A DNA stretch of 64,000 bases from Colwellia sp. (GCA_013215295.1 JABSOZ010000011.1:122917-186916), one strand, 5' to 3'. Shown: positions 38,471 through 50,162, counted from the first letter of the stretch. Notes: generated by a model not told the origin, from the sequence alone. A program made the numbers and translations.

Positions 38471-40489
38471 TTATAGTTTGAATTCTTGTACTGACTGTTG
38501 TAATTCTTCAGCTAGCTTAGCAACTTCATTACTTGATTGGGCCGTCTGTTGAGCACCCGCTGTTGTTTGTTCGGCGATAGCTACAATAGACTCTAAGTTC
38601 TCACTAATTTCATGTGCAACAACACTTTGCTCTTCAGCCGCAGACGCGATTTGCGTACTTTTGTCAAACGCTTCATGAACTGAATGAGTAAGAGTTTGAA
38701 GGGCTTTTTCAGCTTCTTCACTTTGCTCAACACAATTTGCTGCTTGTTTTTTACCTGTGTCCATAACACCAACAGCACGTTGAGCACCACTTTGTAGTAC
38801 CTCAATCATATTCTGTATTTCTTGCGTTGACTCTTGTGTTCTACTTGCAAGCGTTCTTACTTCATCAGCAACAACCGCAAAACCACGACCTTGTTCACCC
38901 GCACGAGCAGCCTCGATAGCAGCATTCAATGCCAGTAAATTTGTTTGTTCCGCAATACCACGTATAACATCAAGTATTCCACCAATAGAGGCACTATCTT
39001 GCTGTAGTTTATTGATAACTTGAGAAGCTTCTTCAACTTCACTAGCCAGTAACCCAATGGTTTGACGATTACGCTCAGAGATAACCTTAATACGTTTAGC
39101 TTCGTCATCCGCTTGCTTAATTTCACTTAAAGTATCATTAGCACTTGCTAATACACTTTGTGAAGTACTGCTCATTTGAGTTGTTGCTGATGCTGCTTGC
39201 TCAACCTGCGAACGTTGCTCGGCAATAGCAGTAGTACTTTGTGCGGTTACCGCTGAAGTTTCTTCTGCGGCAGTGGCTAATTGTGTCGAACGACTCACAA
39301 TACCTTGTATAAGGTTTCGCAAACTATCAATTAATAAATTACAGTTGCGCGACAATTCAGCAAATTCATCTTTGCCACTTTCATCTAATTTATGTGATAA
39401 ATCACCAGAGGCAACAATATTCAACATTTTATTCACAAGGCTTAATGGTCGAGTAATACTAATAAGCGTAAAGTATGCAATAACAATGGCAGCTATAATT
39501 GAAAAAATCATAATCCCCCATGTTTGCGTAGTACCATCAGCAACTGACTCTTGAACAAGATCTCCAGCAGCTGAGGCTGATTTGTCTGCTAAGTTAACTT
39601 GTGTATCTAAAATTGCATTTGCTTTTTTGATGTTACTTTCAGCTGCAGCTAAGTTTTCTGTTGCTGTTTTCAACGCTAGAAGTTGATTATCTTTATGAAC
39701 AAAAACACCATCATTCGAATTAATTAAATCGTCTAATTCACTTAATGCGACAGATAATTCATCAGCAACATCTTCACCGCCTCTATTAGACAGTTCAGAA
39801 ATAATATCTTTAAATGAACTTTCCACTTCAATAAAACCATTAGATATTTGTTTACCCACTAAATCTGTTGACGCTAGATCAATTAATCCTCGATATTCAA
39901 GCGCTGAACTTACAACCCCATTGAGCAATGTCTCTATACTTTCACCTAAACTAACAGCGCGCTGCAATTTAGTTTCGGCTAAATCATGGTCTGCAAGGTC
40001 TAATAATAATGTTGCGGCGTCATCCGCTTTTTCTTCAAGGCTATCTATTTTATCGCTTAAAATAATTGCTTCATCGATACTCTTTTTTCGATTACTAAAA
40101 ACAAGGCCTATTTCTTTTTCAAGGTCTTCATAAACAGAGTCTACTTTGCGTAAATTAGACAACAATGCGTTTTCATTTCGAACTACTGTCTTTAATTGCT
40201 TCAACTCTTGTGTGAAACCTTCTTTATTTTCATTGTAAGAAGTTAGGTTATCATTAAGTGGCGATAATTCAGTTTGATAGTAAGCACGAAGTGTAACGTT
40301 ACCGATCTGTGTTAAAGTGTTAGCAAGTTTATTGCTGCCTTTTAACGTAGGGATTGCTACTTCACTCTGTTGGACTGTAGAGTCTTTGATTGTGCCTAAA
40401 TTCAGTAAAGATATAACACTAGTTATTACCAGTAAAACTGCAATGATGGCGAAACCACCTATTATTTTCATTGCTACCGTAAAATTCAT
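38471..40489 (-). CDS. Methyl-accepting chemotaxis protein
   Basis: 672 residues from the ATG at 40489, which has GGTGA at the right distance; an in-frame GTG at 40498 is less likely. Membrane helix ~6-28, a large all-helical periplasmic domain (~30-320), second helix ~322-345, HAMP, then the long cytoplasmic coiled coil with the conserved tip [20 protein letters not shown]. The ligand domain is about twice the size of a four-helix bundle, so it may be the helical bimodular type that binds small organic acids. No CheR-tethering pentapeptide is at the C-terminus. It is monocistronic, with no che genes nearby. Confidence 0.93.
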   Translation of the reverse strand: MNFTVAMKIIGGFAIIAVLLVITSVISLLNLGTIKDSTVQQSEVAIPTLKGSNKLANTLTQIGNVTLRAYYQTELSPLNDNLTSYNENKEGFTQELKQLKTVVRNENALLSNLRKVDSVYEDLEKEIGLVFSNRKKSIDEAIILSDKIDSLEEKADDAATLLLDLADHDLAETKLQRAVSLGESIETLLNGVVSSALEYRGLIDLASTDLVGKQISNGFIEVESSFKDIISELSNRGGEDVADELSVALSELDDLINSNDGVFVHKDNQLLALKTATENLAAAESNIKKANAILDTQVNLADKSASAAGDLVQESVADGTTQTWGIMIFSIIAAIVIAYFTLISITRPLSLVNKMLNIVASGDLSHKLDESGKDEFAELSRNCNLLIDSLRNLIQGIVSRSTQLATAAEETSAVTAQSTTAIAEQRSQVEQAASATTQMSSTSQSVLASANDTLSEIKQADDEAKRIKVISERNRQTIGLLASEVEEASQVINKLQQDSASIGGILDVIRGIAEQTNLLALNAAIEAARAGEQGRGFAVVADEVRTLASRTQESTQEIQNMIEVLQSGAQRAVGVMDTGKKQAANCVEQSEEAEKALQTLTHSVHEAFDKSTQIASAAEEQSVVAHEISENLESIVAIAEQTTAGAQQTAQSSNEVAKLAEELQQSVQEFKL

Positions 40490-40722
40490 AAATATCACCG
40501 TGTAAATGTAGTATTGAGTATGTGTTTAAACTAAATGTACTGCTACTTCCTTGGATGCAGCTTTATATTTTCAAAGCAAACAATCATATATTTCTTATAA
40601 TTATTATCGATTAGGTTATCGACTGATGTTCTGAAACATTAAGTTATAAAGTTGAGTATAACAAGCTTAATCTATTTTTCATCTTTAGTTATTGCTTTAT
40701 CGTAAGTTTTTTAATTTTTGCA

Positions 40723-41532
40723 TCATCTGTGTGAATGTTCTGTAAAAATTTTCTTATCAGACCATCTTAGTAAAGTTAAATGTCCTCCCCACACACACCC
40801 TGTATCAAGCGCATAAATATTTTTAGCTGAACAGTTTCCCATTAATGAAGCCCAATGACCAAATACCCAACTATAATCCGTGTCGCTATTAGAAAATTCA
40901 AACCAAGGTTTAATATGATCAGGGGCTTGCTCAATAGAAAGTTTACAGGAAAACTCTAATGATAGATCAAGTTGGCAATAGCGCATTCTGGTCAGTGAGT
41001 TAACAGTAAAGCGAAATTTTTCATGAGATGACTTAGCTGAAGACCATTGTTTAGGTTCTTCACCATACATCACCTTCAACCATTCATGTCTTAACGTTGA
41101 AGCTAAGCTCTTATTTACTTCGTTCGCTTGTTCAATTGCTTCTTCAGGAGTCCAAAAAGGAGGCAAACCGGCATGGCTCATGTAAACATTTTCATTGGGT
41201 AGTTTTTGAATCAGAGGTTGTTTTGCTAGCCAATCCATTAAATCGTTAATGTCTGAAGCAGCTAAAAGCTCATCAAAAAAATCAGAGGGTTTTGCTTTTT
41301 TTAATCCAGCGTGAATGGCTAATAAATGAAGATCGTGATTACCTAAAACAACTTTGGCACTATCGCCTAGTGCCCTAATGTATCTTAATGTTTTTAATGA
41401 GTCGGGGCCTCTGGCAACAAGATCTCCAGCGAGCCAAAGTTCATCTTTGTCTGGAGTAAAGGCAACTTGAGCAAGTAATGCCCGTAACTCGGAATAACAA
41501 CCTTGAACATCTCCAACAAAATAAATGGCCAT
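40723..41532 (-). CDS. apaH: Symmetrical bis(5'-nucleosyl)-tetraphosphatase
   Basis: 269 residues. It splits Ap4A into two ADP and also removes Np4 caps from RNA. Phosphoesterase motifs: FVGDVQGCYSEL (5-16), AGDLVARGPDSL (~40), GNHDLHLLA (~64), and later YMSHAGLPP and FGHWASLMG. Length equals the E. coli enzyme. It is the last gene of the lptD-surA-pdxA-rsmA-apaG-apaH operon, 17 bp after apaG. Confidence 0.95.
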   Translation of the reverse strand: MAIYFVGDVQGCYSELRALLAQVAFTPDKDELWLAGDLVARGPDSLKTLRYIRALGDSAKVVLGNHDLHLLAIHAGLKKAKPSDFFDELLAASDINDLMDWLAKQPLIQKLPNENVYMSHAGLPPFWTPEEAIEQANEVNKSLASTLRHEWLKVMYGEEPKQWSSAKSSHEKFRFTVNSLTRMRYCQLDLSLEFSCKLSIEQAPDHIKPWFEFSNSDTDYSWVFGHWASLMGNCSAKNIYALDTGCVWGGHLTLLRWSDKKIFTEHSHR

Positions 41533-41549
41533 AAAGTTGAGTGTCGCTC

Positions 41550-41963
41550 TTAATTAAGAATTAAAGGCTGGGCTAGTCCGAAAACAGGTATTTCAACCTG
41601 TTGTAAGCTTTTATCTTCACTGAGCATTTGATAATGCCCCTGCATGGTTCCAACAGGTGTTTTTAAGATACAACCGCTAGTATAGGTAAAAGTTGTATCT
41701 GGCGATATTATTGGCTGTTTGCCAATAACACCTTCTCCTACAACGGTTGAAGTTTCATTATTTCCATCAGTAATCAACCAATACCGAGATAACAACTTAA
41801 CAGATGTATAACTATTATTAGTGATACTAATGGTGTAACTGAAAACATAGTTTTTTTCATTTTTAATAAACTGAGCGGCAATAAACTCAGTTTGCACGTT
41901 TACCGAAATTTCATTTTCCATTTTAATAGGCTCTGCTGTATTTGACGGTAAGTTTACCTTCAT
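41550..41963 (-). CDS. apaG: ApaG protein
   Basis: 137 residues with the fibronectin-III-like ApaG core: [48 protein letters not shown] and GTMQGHYQM. It has ~12 extra N-terminal residues relative to E. coli. The chosen ATG overlaps the rsmA stop by 4 bp (ATGA), which supports that start. The biochemical role is not settled; it is always linked to apaH and rsmA. Confidence 0.93.
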   Translation of the reverse strand: MKVNLPSNTAEPIKMENEISVNVQTEFIAAQFIKNEKNYVFSYTISITNNSYTSVKLLSRYWLITDGNNETSTVVGEGVIGKQPIISPDTTFTYTSGCILKTPVGTMQGHYQMLSEDKSLQQVEIPVFGLAQPLILN

Positions 41964-42772
41964 AATTCAACCGGGTTATCTGTTAAGAAGTTGGCAAGTT
42001 TAATGTAATCGCTAACAGGTAAATTCTCAGCACGTAACGTTGCATCAATATCTAAATCCGCTAATTGTTCAACCGTAAATAATTTTTTAAAACTATTTCT
42101 TATGGTTTTTCTACGTTGATTAAATGCGGCTAAACAAACTTGGTTTAGTGAAGCAATATCTTTAACCGGATTTTTGATTTCAGCATGAGGGATTAATCGT
42201 ACTATCGCAGAATCAACTTTAGGCGCTGGTTTGAATGCCTCAGGGCCAATTTGCATGACTGGAATAACCTGACATTGATACTGAGTCATAATTGAAAGTC
42301 GACCATACGCCTTACAATTCTCACTGGCAGCCATTCTTTGAACAACCTCTTTCTGCAACATGAAGTGCATATCTTTTACACAATCTTTGAAAGTAAGTAG
42401 ATGAAAAATTAGTGGCGTTGAAATATTGTAAGGTAAATTTCCAAAGATTCTTAAAGGTTTCTCTTTTGTCGCTATTTCACTGAAATCGAATTTCAATGCA
42501 TCCGCTTCATAAATGGTTAAGTTGGAAGCAATAAAAGGATGATGGCGTAAACGATGAGCAAGATCTCTGTCGAGTTCAACAACTGAAATGTCACCCGCTC
42601 GTTCAATGACGGGTTCGGTCAAAGCACCCAACCCAGGACCAATCTCAATGAGGTTTTCTCCTGGCTCTGGATCGATAGCATCAACAATTTTGCTGATAAT
42701 ACCTTCGTCATGTAAAAAATTTTGTCCGAAGCGTTTTTTAGCCTGATGGCCTAAATGGGTTTTATTATTCAT
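41960..42772 (-). CDS. rsmA: 16S rRNA dimethyladenosine transferase
   Basis: 270 residues. It dimethylates A1518 and A1519 of 16S rRNA in 30S maturation. Motifs: [11 protein letters not shown], the SAM loop [21 protein letters not shown], and the catalytic [10 protein letters not shown] (~115). Length fits the family. It overlaps pdxA upstream and apaG downstream by 4 bp each, so the three are translationally coupled. Confidence 0.96.
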   Translation of the reverse strand: MNNKTHLGHQAKKRFGQNFLHDEGIISKIVDAIDPEPGENLIEIGPGLGALTEPVIERAGDISVVELDRDLAHRLRHHPFIASNLTIYEADALKFDFSEIATKEKPLRIFGNLPYNISTPLIFHLLTFKDCVKDMHFMLQKEVVQRMAASENCKAYGRLSIMTQYQCQVIPVMQIGPEAFKPAPKVDSAIVRLIPHAEIKNPVKDIASLNQVCLAAFNQRRKTIRNSFKKLFTVEQLADLDIDATLRAENLPVSDYIKLANFLTDNPVEL

Positions 42773-43752
42773 GATTGATTATTTGCTAATTTAATTGCGG
42801 TGGTAATAGCTTCAATAAAACTTCCTGAATCAGCTGAGTTTGTTCCCGCTAATTCCAAGGCTGTTCCGTGATCTACAGAGGTTCTAATAAAGGGTAAACC
42901 TAACGTAATATTTACCGAAGATCCAAAGCCTTTATATTTCAGTACAGGCAGACCTTGATCGTGATACATAGTTAAAATTGCATCAGCATCACTTAAGTAT
43001 TTCTCTTGAAATATTGTATCGGCTGGCAATGGACCTATGACCTTAATACCTTCAGCCTTTAGTTCATCTAAGGCTGGGATCATCACGTCTATTTCTTCTC
43101 GGCCTAAATGCCCATCTTCACCTGCATGAGGATTGATACCACAGACGTAGATTTTTGGTTCTTCTATGCCAAATTTATTAATGAGGTCGGTATTGAGAAT
43201 GCGTGTTACTTTTTGTAATCGTTCTGCTGTTATCGCTTTAGCAACATAAGCTAAAGGGATATGTGTTGTGACCAATGCCACTCTTAAACCTTCTGTTGCT
43301 AACATCATGACGACATCAGAACAATTGGCTTGATTAGCAAAATATTCGGTATGACCGCTAAAAGCGATACCTGATTGATTGATTAAGCCTTTATGCACAG
43401 GACCCGTGACGACAGCGTCAATTTCACCAGAAATATTTTTTTCACTGGCGATTCTTAACGTTTCAATCACATAACTGCCGTTTTCAGCATTGAGCTCTCC
43501 AGGAATACAGACTTCAGCCATATCCACCGGAAGTATTGTCATGGTTCCTGCTTTGTGTGGTTTGGCATCCGTCTCACTATCATAATCAATGAGTGTTAAT
43601 GGTAAGCCTAACATTTCAGCACGCTCTTGCATCAACTTCTTGCAGGCGACAACCACAAGTTCAACGGGCCAATCTTGTTGAGCGATGACAATCGTTAAAT
43701 CTGGACCAATTCCCGCAGGTTCACCTGGAGTAATTGCAATGCGTTTTGTCAT
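42769..43752 (-). CDS. pdxA: 4-hydroxythreonine-4-phosphate dehydrogenase
   Basis: 327 residues. It oxidises 4-phosphohydroxy-L-threonine in the vitamin B6 pathway. It opens [12 protein letters not shown]; metal-binding histidines are in [16 protein letters not shown] and [11 protein letters not shown]. It shares one base with the surA stop (TAATG) and 4 bp with rsmA. Confidence 0.95.
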   Translation of the reverse strand: MTKRIAITPGEPAGIGPDLTIVIAQQDWPVELVVVACKKLMQERAEMLGLPLTLIDYDSETDAKPHKAGTMTILPVDMAEVCIPGELNAENGSYVIETLRIASEKNISGEIDAVVTGPVHKGLINQSGIAFSGHTEYFANQANCSDVVMMLATEGLRVALVTTHIPLAYVAKAITAERLQKVTRILNTDLINKFGIEEPKIYVCGINPHAGEDGHLGREEIDVMIPALDELKAEGIKVIGPLPADTIFQEKYLSDADAILTMYHDQGLPVLKYKGFGSSVNITLGLPFIRTSVDHGTALELAGTNSADSGSFIEAITTAIKLANNQS

Positions 43753-45053
43753 TATTTCCCATCTCGACTAAAGATTTCTATATAGGCTTCATCACGCAGT
43801 TCTTTAATCCAACGCGCACTTTCTAGTCCGAATTTTCTATTGAAAAGAATTCTGTGTGCCTTGTTTTCATTCATTTGTTTGGTCGCATCTAATGTTCTTC
43901 GACCGGTAAGTTGTACTATATGCCAACCAAATGATGTTCTAAAAGGTTTGGATACTTCATCGATTTTCAATTTAGCTAAAGCCGCTGAAAATATAGGGTC
44001 CCAGTTAGCTGGGTCAGCCCAACCTAGGTCACCACCATTAATAGCGCTAGGTCCTTCAGAGTGTGCTTTGGCTAAATCAGCAAAATCAGCTTCACCTGCG
44101 TTGAATTGATCCAAATAACCTTGTAATAAAACTTCAGCTTTGGCTTCACTTAAAATAACAGAAGGATTTATTAATATATGACGTGATTTAGACTCTTCCA
44201 CTTCAACTATTTCACGACCACGAATATCTATAATTTTTACAATACTAAACCCTAAACCGGTACGAATAGGACCTAGGATGGATTCTTTCTTCTCTCCATC
44301 AATGATTGAGGAAAATAACGTCGGTAATTCATTTATATTCTTCCAACCTAAATCCCCCCCTTGTAAAGCATTCGCACCACCCGAAGAAGCAATAGCTATT
44401 TTTGTAAAATCACTTCCTTTATTGAGTAATTCGATAACTTTTTCAGCGCGAATTTTAGCTAAATTCAAATCTTCTTGTGTCGCATCCGTTGGAAACTCGA
44501 TAAGTATGTGACCTAAACGGTATTCAACATCATTATTTGTTTGCTCTTTCATTGAAGAGATTAAATTGGCTATGTCTTGTGGTGAAATATAAATACGACG
44601 ACGAACACTATTACGGCGAACCTCACCTGAAATAAGTTCGGTTCTTATTATTTCACGGTATTTGTCATAATTTGTCCCATCTTTAACAATATTTTGACGA
44701 AATTGTTCTAAAGTGAGCTTATCTTCTTTAGCCATATTAGTGATCGTTTCATCAAGCTGTGCATCACTTACTTGTACGCCCATACGCTCGCCAAGTTGAG
44801 TAATAATGCTATCGTTTATCAATTTGTCAACAACTTGAGTTCTTAGCGCTTTGTGTGATGGTAAACTTTGTCCTTTCAATGCCGCTTGTTCTTTAATCGT
44901 TGTTAATAAGTCTAATATCTCAGACTCTAAGACAACACCGCTATCTACAATAACGGCGACACGATCAAGTTCAACTTGTTGTGCTTGTACGGGGAAAAAA
45001 GAAGTGATCGCAAATGCGCTTGTTAAAAGTAAAAATTTCAATGATTTTTTCAT
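43752..45053 (-). CDS. surA: Periplasmic chaperone and peptidyl-prolyl isomerase SurA
   Basis: 433 residues. SurA delivers unfolded outer-membrane proteins to the BAM complex. Signal peptide ([17 protein letters not shown], cleavage ~24), the N-terminal chaperone domain ([32 protein letters not shown]), two parvulin domains (~178-278: [18 protein letters not shown]; ~285-385: [18 protein letters not shown]) and the C-terminal helix. It lies 20 bp after lptD, which is itself a SurA client. Confidence 0.95.
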   Translation of the reverse strand: MKKSLKFLLLTSAFAITSFFPVQAQQVELDRVAVIVDSGVVLESEILDLLTTIKEQAALKGQSLPSHKALRTQVVDKLINDSIITQLGERMGVQVSDAQLDETITNMAKEDKLTLEQFRQNIVKDGTNYDKYREIIRTELISGEVRRNSVRRRIYISPQDIANLISSMKEQTNNDVEYRLGHILIEFPTDATQEDLNLAKIRAEKVIELLNKGSDFTKIAIASSGGANALQGGDLGWKNINELPTLFSSIIDGEKKESILGPIRTGLGFSIVKIIDIRGREIVEVEESKSRHILINPSVILSEAKAEVLLQGYLDQFNAGEADFADLAKAHSEGPSAINGGDLGWADPANWDPIFSAALAKLKIDEVSKPFRTSFGWHIVQLTGRRTLDATKQMNENKAHRILFNRKFGLESARWIKELRDEAYIEIFSRDGK

Positions 45054-45073
45054 GTATCGTCTATTTCTTCTAT

Positions 45074-47332
45074 TTAATTATTGAGAAAGTAAGGGCGCTT
45101 GTAGCCAAATATACTTGAGTTGAACATATCTGTAATGTCTTTTGTTCTCATACTAAACCTTAGCATGAAACCACTGTCAAATTCATCGCGATTTTGATTA
45201 TTACCCGTCGGTTCATCAAAGTTTGCAGTGATATGACGATGATAAGCAAAACTCAGTGACCAACAACAACTTTGGTACTGTAAACCAGCATAACTTTCTA
45301 TGCTTCTATTTTGCTGTAAGTCTTGAGTTATTCGAGAAATAAATTGCCAATTTTTATTTATTCTTACACTGCCTCCCAAAGATAATTGTTCTAGTGTTAT
45401 ACCTGAGACATCACGAGTATATCGATGGTTCAATTGAATTGTTTGATTTTTACCAAAAAGATAGTCGACACTCGTTTGACTCTTGTTGGTGAAGTCATCT
45501 TCTGTATTATATTGAATGTCGCTACTAAACTGCCAATTTCTATTTATTCGGGCGTAAACCTCTAAAGCAAGAGCGGATACATCAGCCGCAATCCCCTGCT
45601 CCTCATCAATAGTAAAATTACTATCATTAAGGTAAACGATACGACCTAAACTTAATCGAAACTGTTCTTGGTTAGCGCTATCTAATAAACGACTTGTTAC
45701 ACCCCAAGAGTATTGGTTAGCTTGAGCAACTCGGTCTAGACCGCTAAAGCGTCGATCACGAAAGAGACCATTATAATCATCTTGAAGTGTTGTCGTATCG
45801 TAAACACCTATATTACTTTGATCTTTTTCAGGTATGTATAAATACTGTACTTGAGGCTCTAAGGTTTGTGTAAAACCATCGCCCCAAAAGCTTGCGAGTC
45901 GGTCAAAGTTAACCCCACCATGTATACGTGCTTTAGGTAAGGTTCTGCTCACGCTTTCTTCAAGCTCACTCCCTAAAGGAATATTATCTTGCTCATAATG
46001 AGTTTGTAATACTTTAAACTCAGAATTCAGAAACCATGCAGGTGTAACGATAGGGAAAGTAAAACCCGCTTCGACATGATAACGTTTCGCTGTCGGTAAA
46101 GTTTTGTCTGCGGTTTCAAAGTTGGTGATTTCAGAATACACATCAAATAAACCGTCCAAAAAATTAATTTTTTGATGGCTATTGAATTCAAGTTGAGCAA
46201 GCGCTTTATAGTTAACTTTATTGTCACCTAATACTTCAAAATCTTGCAATCTAACCTTGGCTTGCCAACTTTCAGCGAAATAAGCCAGTTCACCTGTTTG
46301 GTATAAATAGGCATCATTATCATTGTAATGTTGACTGCCAATATCTACTAAATAATTATCGTCACTTATCGTAGTGTAATCGATATAGAGTCTAAATTTT
46401 TCAGAAAATGTACCAATATGCTGCATCCGAAATAAATAGCGTGCATCGGTATTATTCTGTAGATCATTATCTTGGTTTAAATACTCAAGATCAAATTGCC
46501 CTTGTTGTTCTTCATGTAAGTAACGAAACTCTGTACTTAATAAGGTACCTCTTTTTGACATATATTTTGGAGTAAATGTCGCGTCCATATTGGGTGCAAT
46601 ATTCCAATAATATGGAATTGACGTGGTAAAGCCAGATTTGCTTGATTTATCAATTTCGGGGTATAAAAAGCCCGATTGTCTTTCGTCACCAATCGGAATT
46701 GTAAAATAAGGGAGGTACAAAACCGGCACATTAAATACAGAAAATCTGGCATGATAAGCTTCTAAATAGTTTTCATTTTTAGAAATGTTAATTTCACTGG
46801 CATTGAGTTGCCAATCAGGTGAAGAACCGTAACAAGTTGTGAAAGATGAATCAACTAATGACAGAGTCCCCTTTTTAGAGATAGCAATTTTTCCAGCACC
46901 TCCGTGCCCAGCCGTTCCGACAAGTTGATACTGAGTATTTATCAGTGTTGTCGCGTTGAGTGCATCGCTAATATTTAACTGTTCCGCAAAAATATCAATG
47001 CCTTTATTTTGGAAGTGAATATCTCCTTTGGCATTGATTGATGAGTTTTCTCTATTTAACTCGATCTCATTAGCAAGAATAGTCTGTTGGTTATTTAACA
47101 ACATGACATTACCGGTAAATTTAGCTACTTTATTTTTATTAATACCCGAATGATCAGCCAAAATAGTAATTATTTTACTATTTTCAATTGATTGTGCCGC
47201 CATTAATTGAGGATAAATTGGAATAGGACATTGAGCCATATCATCAAAACTAGGAGTGTCTTGTTGAGCAAAACTATATTTAGCTATTGATAAACAAGAA
47301 ATTATTAAAATTAAATAACGCGGAAATGACAT
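45074..47332 (-). CDS. lptD: LPS-assembly protein LptD
   Basis: 752 residues. LptD with LptE inserts lipopolysaccharide into the outer membrane. Signal peptide (cleavage ~22), N-terminal jellyroll (NKVAKFTGNVMLLNNQQTILANEIELNRENSSINAKGDI region, ~60-160) and a 26-strand barrel. The four cysteines of the E. coli disulphide relay are all matched: Cys35 (MAQCPIP), one in FTTCYGSS (~170) and an adjacent pair in QSCCWSL (~690). It is the first gene of its operon, divergent from amgK. Confidence 0.95.
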   Translation of the reverse strand: MSFPRYLILIISCLSIAKYSFAQQDTPSFDDMAQCPIPIYPQLMAAQSIENSKIITILADHSGINKNKVAKFTGNVMLLNNQQTILANEIELNRENSSINAKGDIHFQNKGIDIFAEQLNISDALNATTLINTQYQLVGTAGHGGAGKIAISKKGTLSLVDSSFTTCYGSSPDWQLNASEINISKNENYLEAYHARFSVFNVPVLYLPYFTIPIGDERQSGFLYPEIDKSSKSGFTTSIPYYWNIAPNMDATFTPKYMSKRGTLLSTEFRYLHEEQQGQFDLEYLNQDNDLQNNTDARYLFRMQHIGTFSEKFRLYIDYTTISDDNYLVDIGSQHYNDNDAYLYQTGELAYFAESWQAKVRLQDFEVLGDNKVNYKALAQLEFNSHQKINFLDGLFDVYSEITNFETADKTLPTAKRYHVEAGFTFPIVTPAWFLNSEFKVLQTHYEQDNIPLGSELEESVSRTLPKARIHGGVNFDRLASFWGDGFTQTLEPQVQYLYIPEKDQSNIGVYDTTTLQDDYNGLFRDRRFSGLDRVAQANQYSWGVTSRLLDSANQEQFRLSLGRIVYLNDSNFTIDEEQGIAADVSALALEVYARINRNWQFSSDIQYNTEDDFTNKSQTSVDYLFGKNQTIQLNHRYTRDVSGITLEQLSLGGSVRINKNWQFISRITQDLQQNRSIESYAGLQYQSCCWSLSFAYHRHITANFDEPTGNNQNRDEFDSGFMLRFSMRTKDITDMFNSSIFGYKRPYFLNN

Positions 47333-47523
47333 TAAAAGTCCGAAAGATAAATGAATAAAGCAATATATATAAAAGCGAGCAACATTTTATACTCAAACAC
47401 TTAGATAATATAGCAATTTTCTTTAGGGTGCTAATTCGGTATATTGGCGGTACTTGTGGGTATTGCTGTTTAATATGCCTAATAAAGATCACCGTTTAAT
47501 AATTTACTTGAGGAATAGAAAAC

Positions 47524-48540
47524 TTGCCAAGCTCTCGAATTAAAATGCTACATCAATGGTTGATTCAACATTTTACAGACGAAAACATTCAACTAACGCC
47601 ACTGACTGGTGATGCCGGATTTCGTTGTTATTATCGTTTTTCCCACAACGGCACTTCGTTCATCGCTGTAGACGCGCCTGCGGAAAATTCGAACAACGAT
47701 GCTTTTGTCTTTATGCAGGAAAGCCTAAGTAAGCAAAATATATTAGTACCTGAGATTGTTGCCGTTGATTTATCATTAGGCTTCTTTTGTTTAGCTGATT
47801 TTGGCGAAACACTGTTAGCTGATATTTTAACGTCAGAAAACATGGCAATAACTTATCAAACAGCCATTGAAATATTGCCCCTTATTCAATCAGCTTTATC
47901 TCACAGCACAACTAAACTACCTCATTATGATAACGCTTTTATTGAACTTGAACTCAATATTTTTCCTGAATGGTTATTAGCCGAGCACTTATCATTAACG
48001 TTAACCGATGATGAACAAAAACAATTGAAACACTGCTTTGCTATTCTGACTGAAAATATGATGAGTCAACCCCAAGTATTGATTCACCGCGATTACCATA
48101 GTAGAAATATTATGGTATTAGAAAACAAAGAATTAGGCATTATTGATTTTCAAGATGCTGTTATTGGCCCTATTACTTACGACATAGTTTCTTTATTACG
48201 CGACTGTTATCTAAAATGGCCAAATGAGAATGTCGCATTGTTATTAAACAACTACATTGATGCGGCGGTTAAACAGTATTCATTAACGCATATAACGCGC
48301 GAACAATGGCAGCGCTGGTTTGATTTAACAGGTGTACAACGACATATTAAAGCCAGTGGTATATTTGCTCGTCTACATCACCGCGATAATAAAAGCGGCT
48401 ACTTAAATGATATTCCACTCACCCTTGATTACCTTGTTGAAGTAACTGAGAAATATCCAGAATTGTCCTTTATTCATCATCTTATATTGGATAAAGTGAT
48501 TCCTGCGATGGAAGTATTAACAGTGAAAAATTTACAATGA
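47524..48540 (+). CDS. amgK: N-acetylmuramate/N-acetylglucosamine kinase (cell-wall recycling)
   Basis: 338 residues of the aminoglycoside-phosphotransferase fold. AmgK phosphorylates MurNAc and GlcNAc at the anomeric carbon in the recycling shortcut that bypasses early peptidoglycan synthesis. The catalytic loop is VLIHRDYHSRNIMV and the metal motif GIIDFQDAVIGPITYD. The TTG at 47524 is favoured as start because GAGGAA lies 8 bases before it; the first ATG (47545) has no RBS. The product overlaps murU by 4 bp, which strongly supports the assignment, since murU supplies the next step. Confidence 0.88.
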   Translation: MPSSRIKMLHQWLIQHFTDENIQLTPLTGDAGFRCYYRFSHNGTSFIAVDAPAENSNNDAFVFMQESLSKQNILVPEIVAVDLSLGFFCLADFGETLLADILTSENMAITYQTAIEILPLIQSALSHSTTKLPHYDNAFIELELNIFPEWLLAEHLSLTLTDDEQKQLKHCFAILTENMMSQPQVLIHRDYHSRNIMVLENKELGIIDFQDAVIGPITYDIVSLLRDCYLKWPNENVALLLNNYIDAAVKQYSLTHITREQWQRWFDLTGVQRHIKASGIFARLHHRDNKSGYLNDIPLTLDYLVEVTEKYPELSFIHHLILDKVIPAMEVLTVKNLQ

Positions 48541-49235
48541 AAGCAATGATTTTAGCAGCTGGGCGTGGAGAGCGCATGCGTCCACTCACTGACCATTGCC
48601 CGAAACCTTTACTAAAAGTTGCGGGTATTCCACTCATTGAGCACCATATTAATGCACTCGTTCAAAGTGGGATCACTGATATCATTATCAACTTTGCTTG
48701 GTTAGGTGAAATGATATCTTCCTATTTAGGTGATGGAAAAAAATTCGGGGTTAATATAATCTACAGCCCTGAAAATAATGGCGCACTTGAAACAGCTGGG
48801 GGGATCATTCAAGCTTTACCTTTACTAACTGAAAATAGTAATAACAATGAACCTTTCATGCTAATTAATGGTGATATTTTTACCGATTACCGCTTTGCAG
48901 AAATACCAATATTAGCCGATAACTGTTTAGCTCACATCTGCTTAGTGAGCAATCCTGATCATAATAAAAATGGCGACTTTATTTTTAATAACAATCAATT
49001 GAAGAATATTGAACCTATAGAAAATTCAAAGCTCAAAAGTGAATTCACTTACACATTTAGTGGAATCAGTATTTTTAGACCTGAATTTTTTATCGGTGAA
49101 AATACCGAACAAATATTAAAACTAGGTCCTATGATCAAAAAGGCAGTCAACCAAGGTAAGGTATCAGCTAATTTACTCGACTGTGCATGGACCGATGTTG
49201 GCACGCCAGAACGCTTAGCAAGTCTTAATCAATAA
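48537..49235 (+). CDS. murU: N-acetylmuramate alpha-1-phosphate uridylyltransferase
   Basis: 232 residues of the nucleotidyltransferase fold. MurU makes UDP-MurNAc from MurNAc-1-phosphate and UTP. The signature is AMILAAGRGERMRPLTDHCP with PKPLLKVAG; the metal-binding Asp is in INGDIFTDY and the second acidic site in CAWTDVGTPERL. The start overlaps amgK by 4 bp (ATGA). Confidence 0.9.
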   Translation: MKAMILAAGRGERMRPLTDHCPKPLLKVAGIPLIEHHINALVQSGITDIIINFAWLGEMISSYLGDGKKFGVNIIYSPENNGALETAGGIIQALPLLTENSNNNEPFMLINGDIFTDYRFAEIPILADNCLAHICLVSNPDHNKNGDFIFNNNQLKNIEPIENSKLKSEFTYTFSGISIFRPEFFIGENTEQILKLGPMIKKAVNQGKVSANLLDCAWTDVGTPERLASLNQ

Positions 49236-49268
49236 ACAAATAAATAATACAAACAGGTAATATTAATA

Positions 49269-50060
49269 ATGAGAATATGGGGAAAACTTTTAGGCTTTAT
49301 ATTTGGCTTCATGCTGAGTAAAAATTTTTTTGGTGCTCTAATAGGCATGTTTATTGGCCATACTTTTGATAAAGGCAGAGGTTTAGATTTTAGTAACTTT
49401 GCAGGTTCAAAGGGCTCTGAAAACGAACGTCAAACTGCGTTTTTTTATACCTCTTTTTCTGTAATGGGTTATATGGCCAAAGCTAATGGTTTAGTGTCTA
49501 AACATGAAATCCAATTTGCGAATGCTTATATGGATAAGTTATCGCTACAGGGTGAATTAAGACAACAAGCTCAGGACGCCTTTCGAGAAGGAAAAATGGC
49601 TGATTTCCCATTGAACGAATGCCTTGCTAAGTTTAAGCGAGCCTGTGGAAATCGTCATGATTTATTATTACTCTTTTTAGAAATTCAAATTCAAGTAGCT
49701 TTTGCAGATGGCACGCTAGACACCGATGAACGTCAAGCGTTGCATACCATTGCTCAACAGTTAGGCTTTTCAGCTAAAGAGTTAGATCAACTATTAGAAA
49801 TGATCATCGCTGGTGCACAGTTTCATCAAGGACAATCAGGTAAAAGCTCTCAATCTCAATTAGACAATGCTCATAAAGTATTAGGTGTTACCACGGAGAC
49901 TTCAGAAAGTGACATTAAAAAAGCTTACCGAAAATTAATGTCACAACATCACCCTGATAAGTTAGTTGCTAAAGGACTTCCCCCTGAAATGATGGAAGTT
50001 GCCAAGCAAAAAGCACAAGATATTCAAGGTGCGTATGAGTTGATAACTAAAAACAAATAA
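49269..50060 (+). CDS. djlA: Membrane-anchored co-chaperone DjlA
   Basis: 263 residues: N-terminal membrane helix with glycines (LLGFIFGFMLSKNFFGALIGMFIG), a TerB-like helical domain ~55-145 (MAKANGLVSKHEIQFA; FADGTLDTDERQALH), then a C-terminal J domain with HHPDKLVAKGLP. It stimulates DnaK in E. coli, where it is also next to lptD. It lies 33 bp after murU. Confidence 0.93.
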   Translation: MRIWGKLLGFIFGFMLSKNFFGALIGMFIGHTFDKGRGLDFSNFAGSKGSENERQTAFFYTSFSVMGYMAKANGLVSKHEIQFANAYMDKLSLQGELRQQAQDAFREGKMADFPLNECLAKFKRACGNRHDLLLLFLEIQIQVAFADGTLDTDERQALHTIAQQLGFSAKELDQLLEMIIAGAQFHQGQSGKSSQSQLDNAHKVLGVTTETSESDIKKAYRKLMSQHHPDKLVAKGLPPEMMEVAKQKAQDIQGAYELITKNK

Positions 50061-50117
50061 CATGTTGTACATTATAGGTTTGGATACATTGATCGGAAAA
50101 AATTACGTACCCCAAAT

Positions 50118-50147
50118 AAAAAACGCATTCTATTGAATGCGTTTTTT
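50118..50147. terminator. Bidirectional terminator between djlA and folA
   Basis: AAAAAACGCATTC, loop TATT, GAATGCGTTTTTT: 13-bp stem between convergent genes. Confidence 0.92.
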
Positions 50148-50162
50148 ATTGATAAACAGTGA

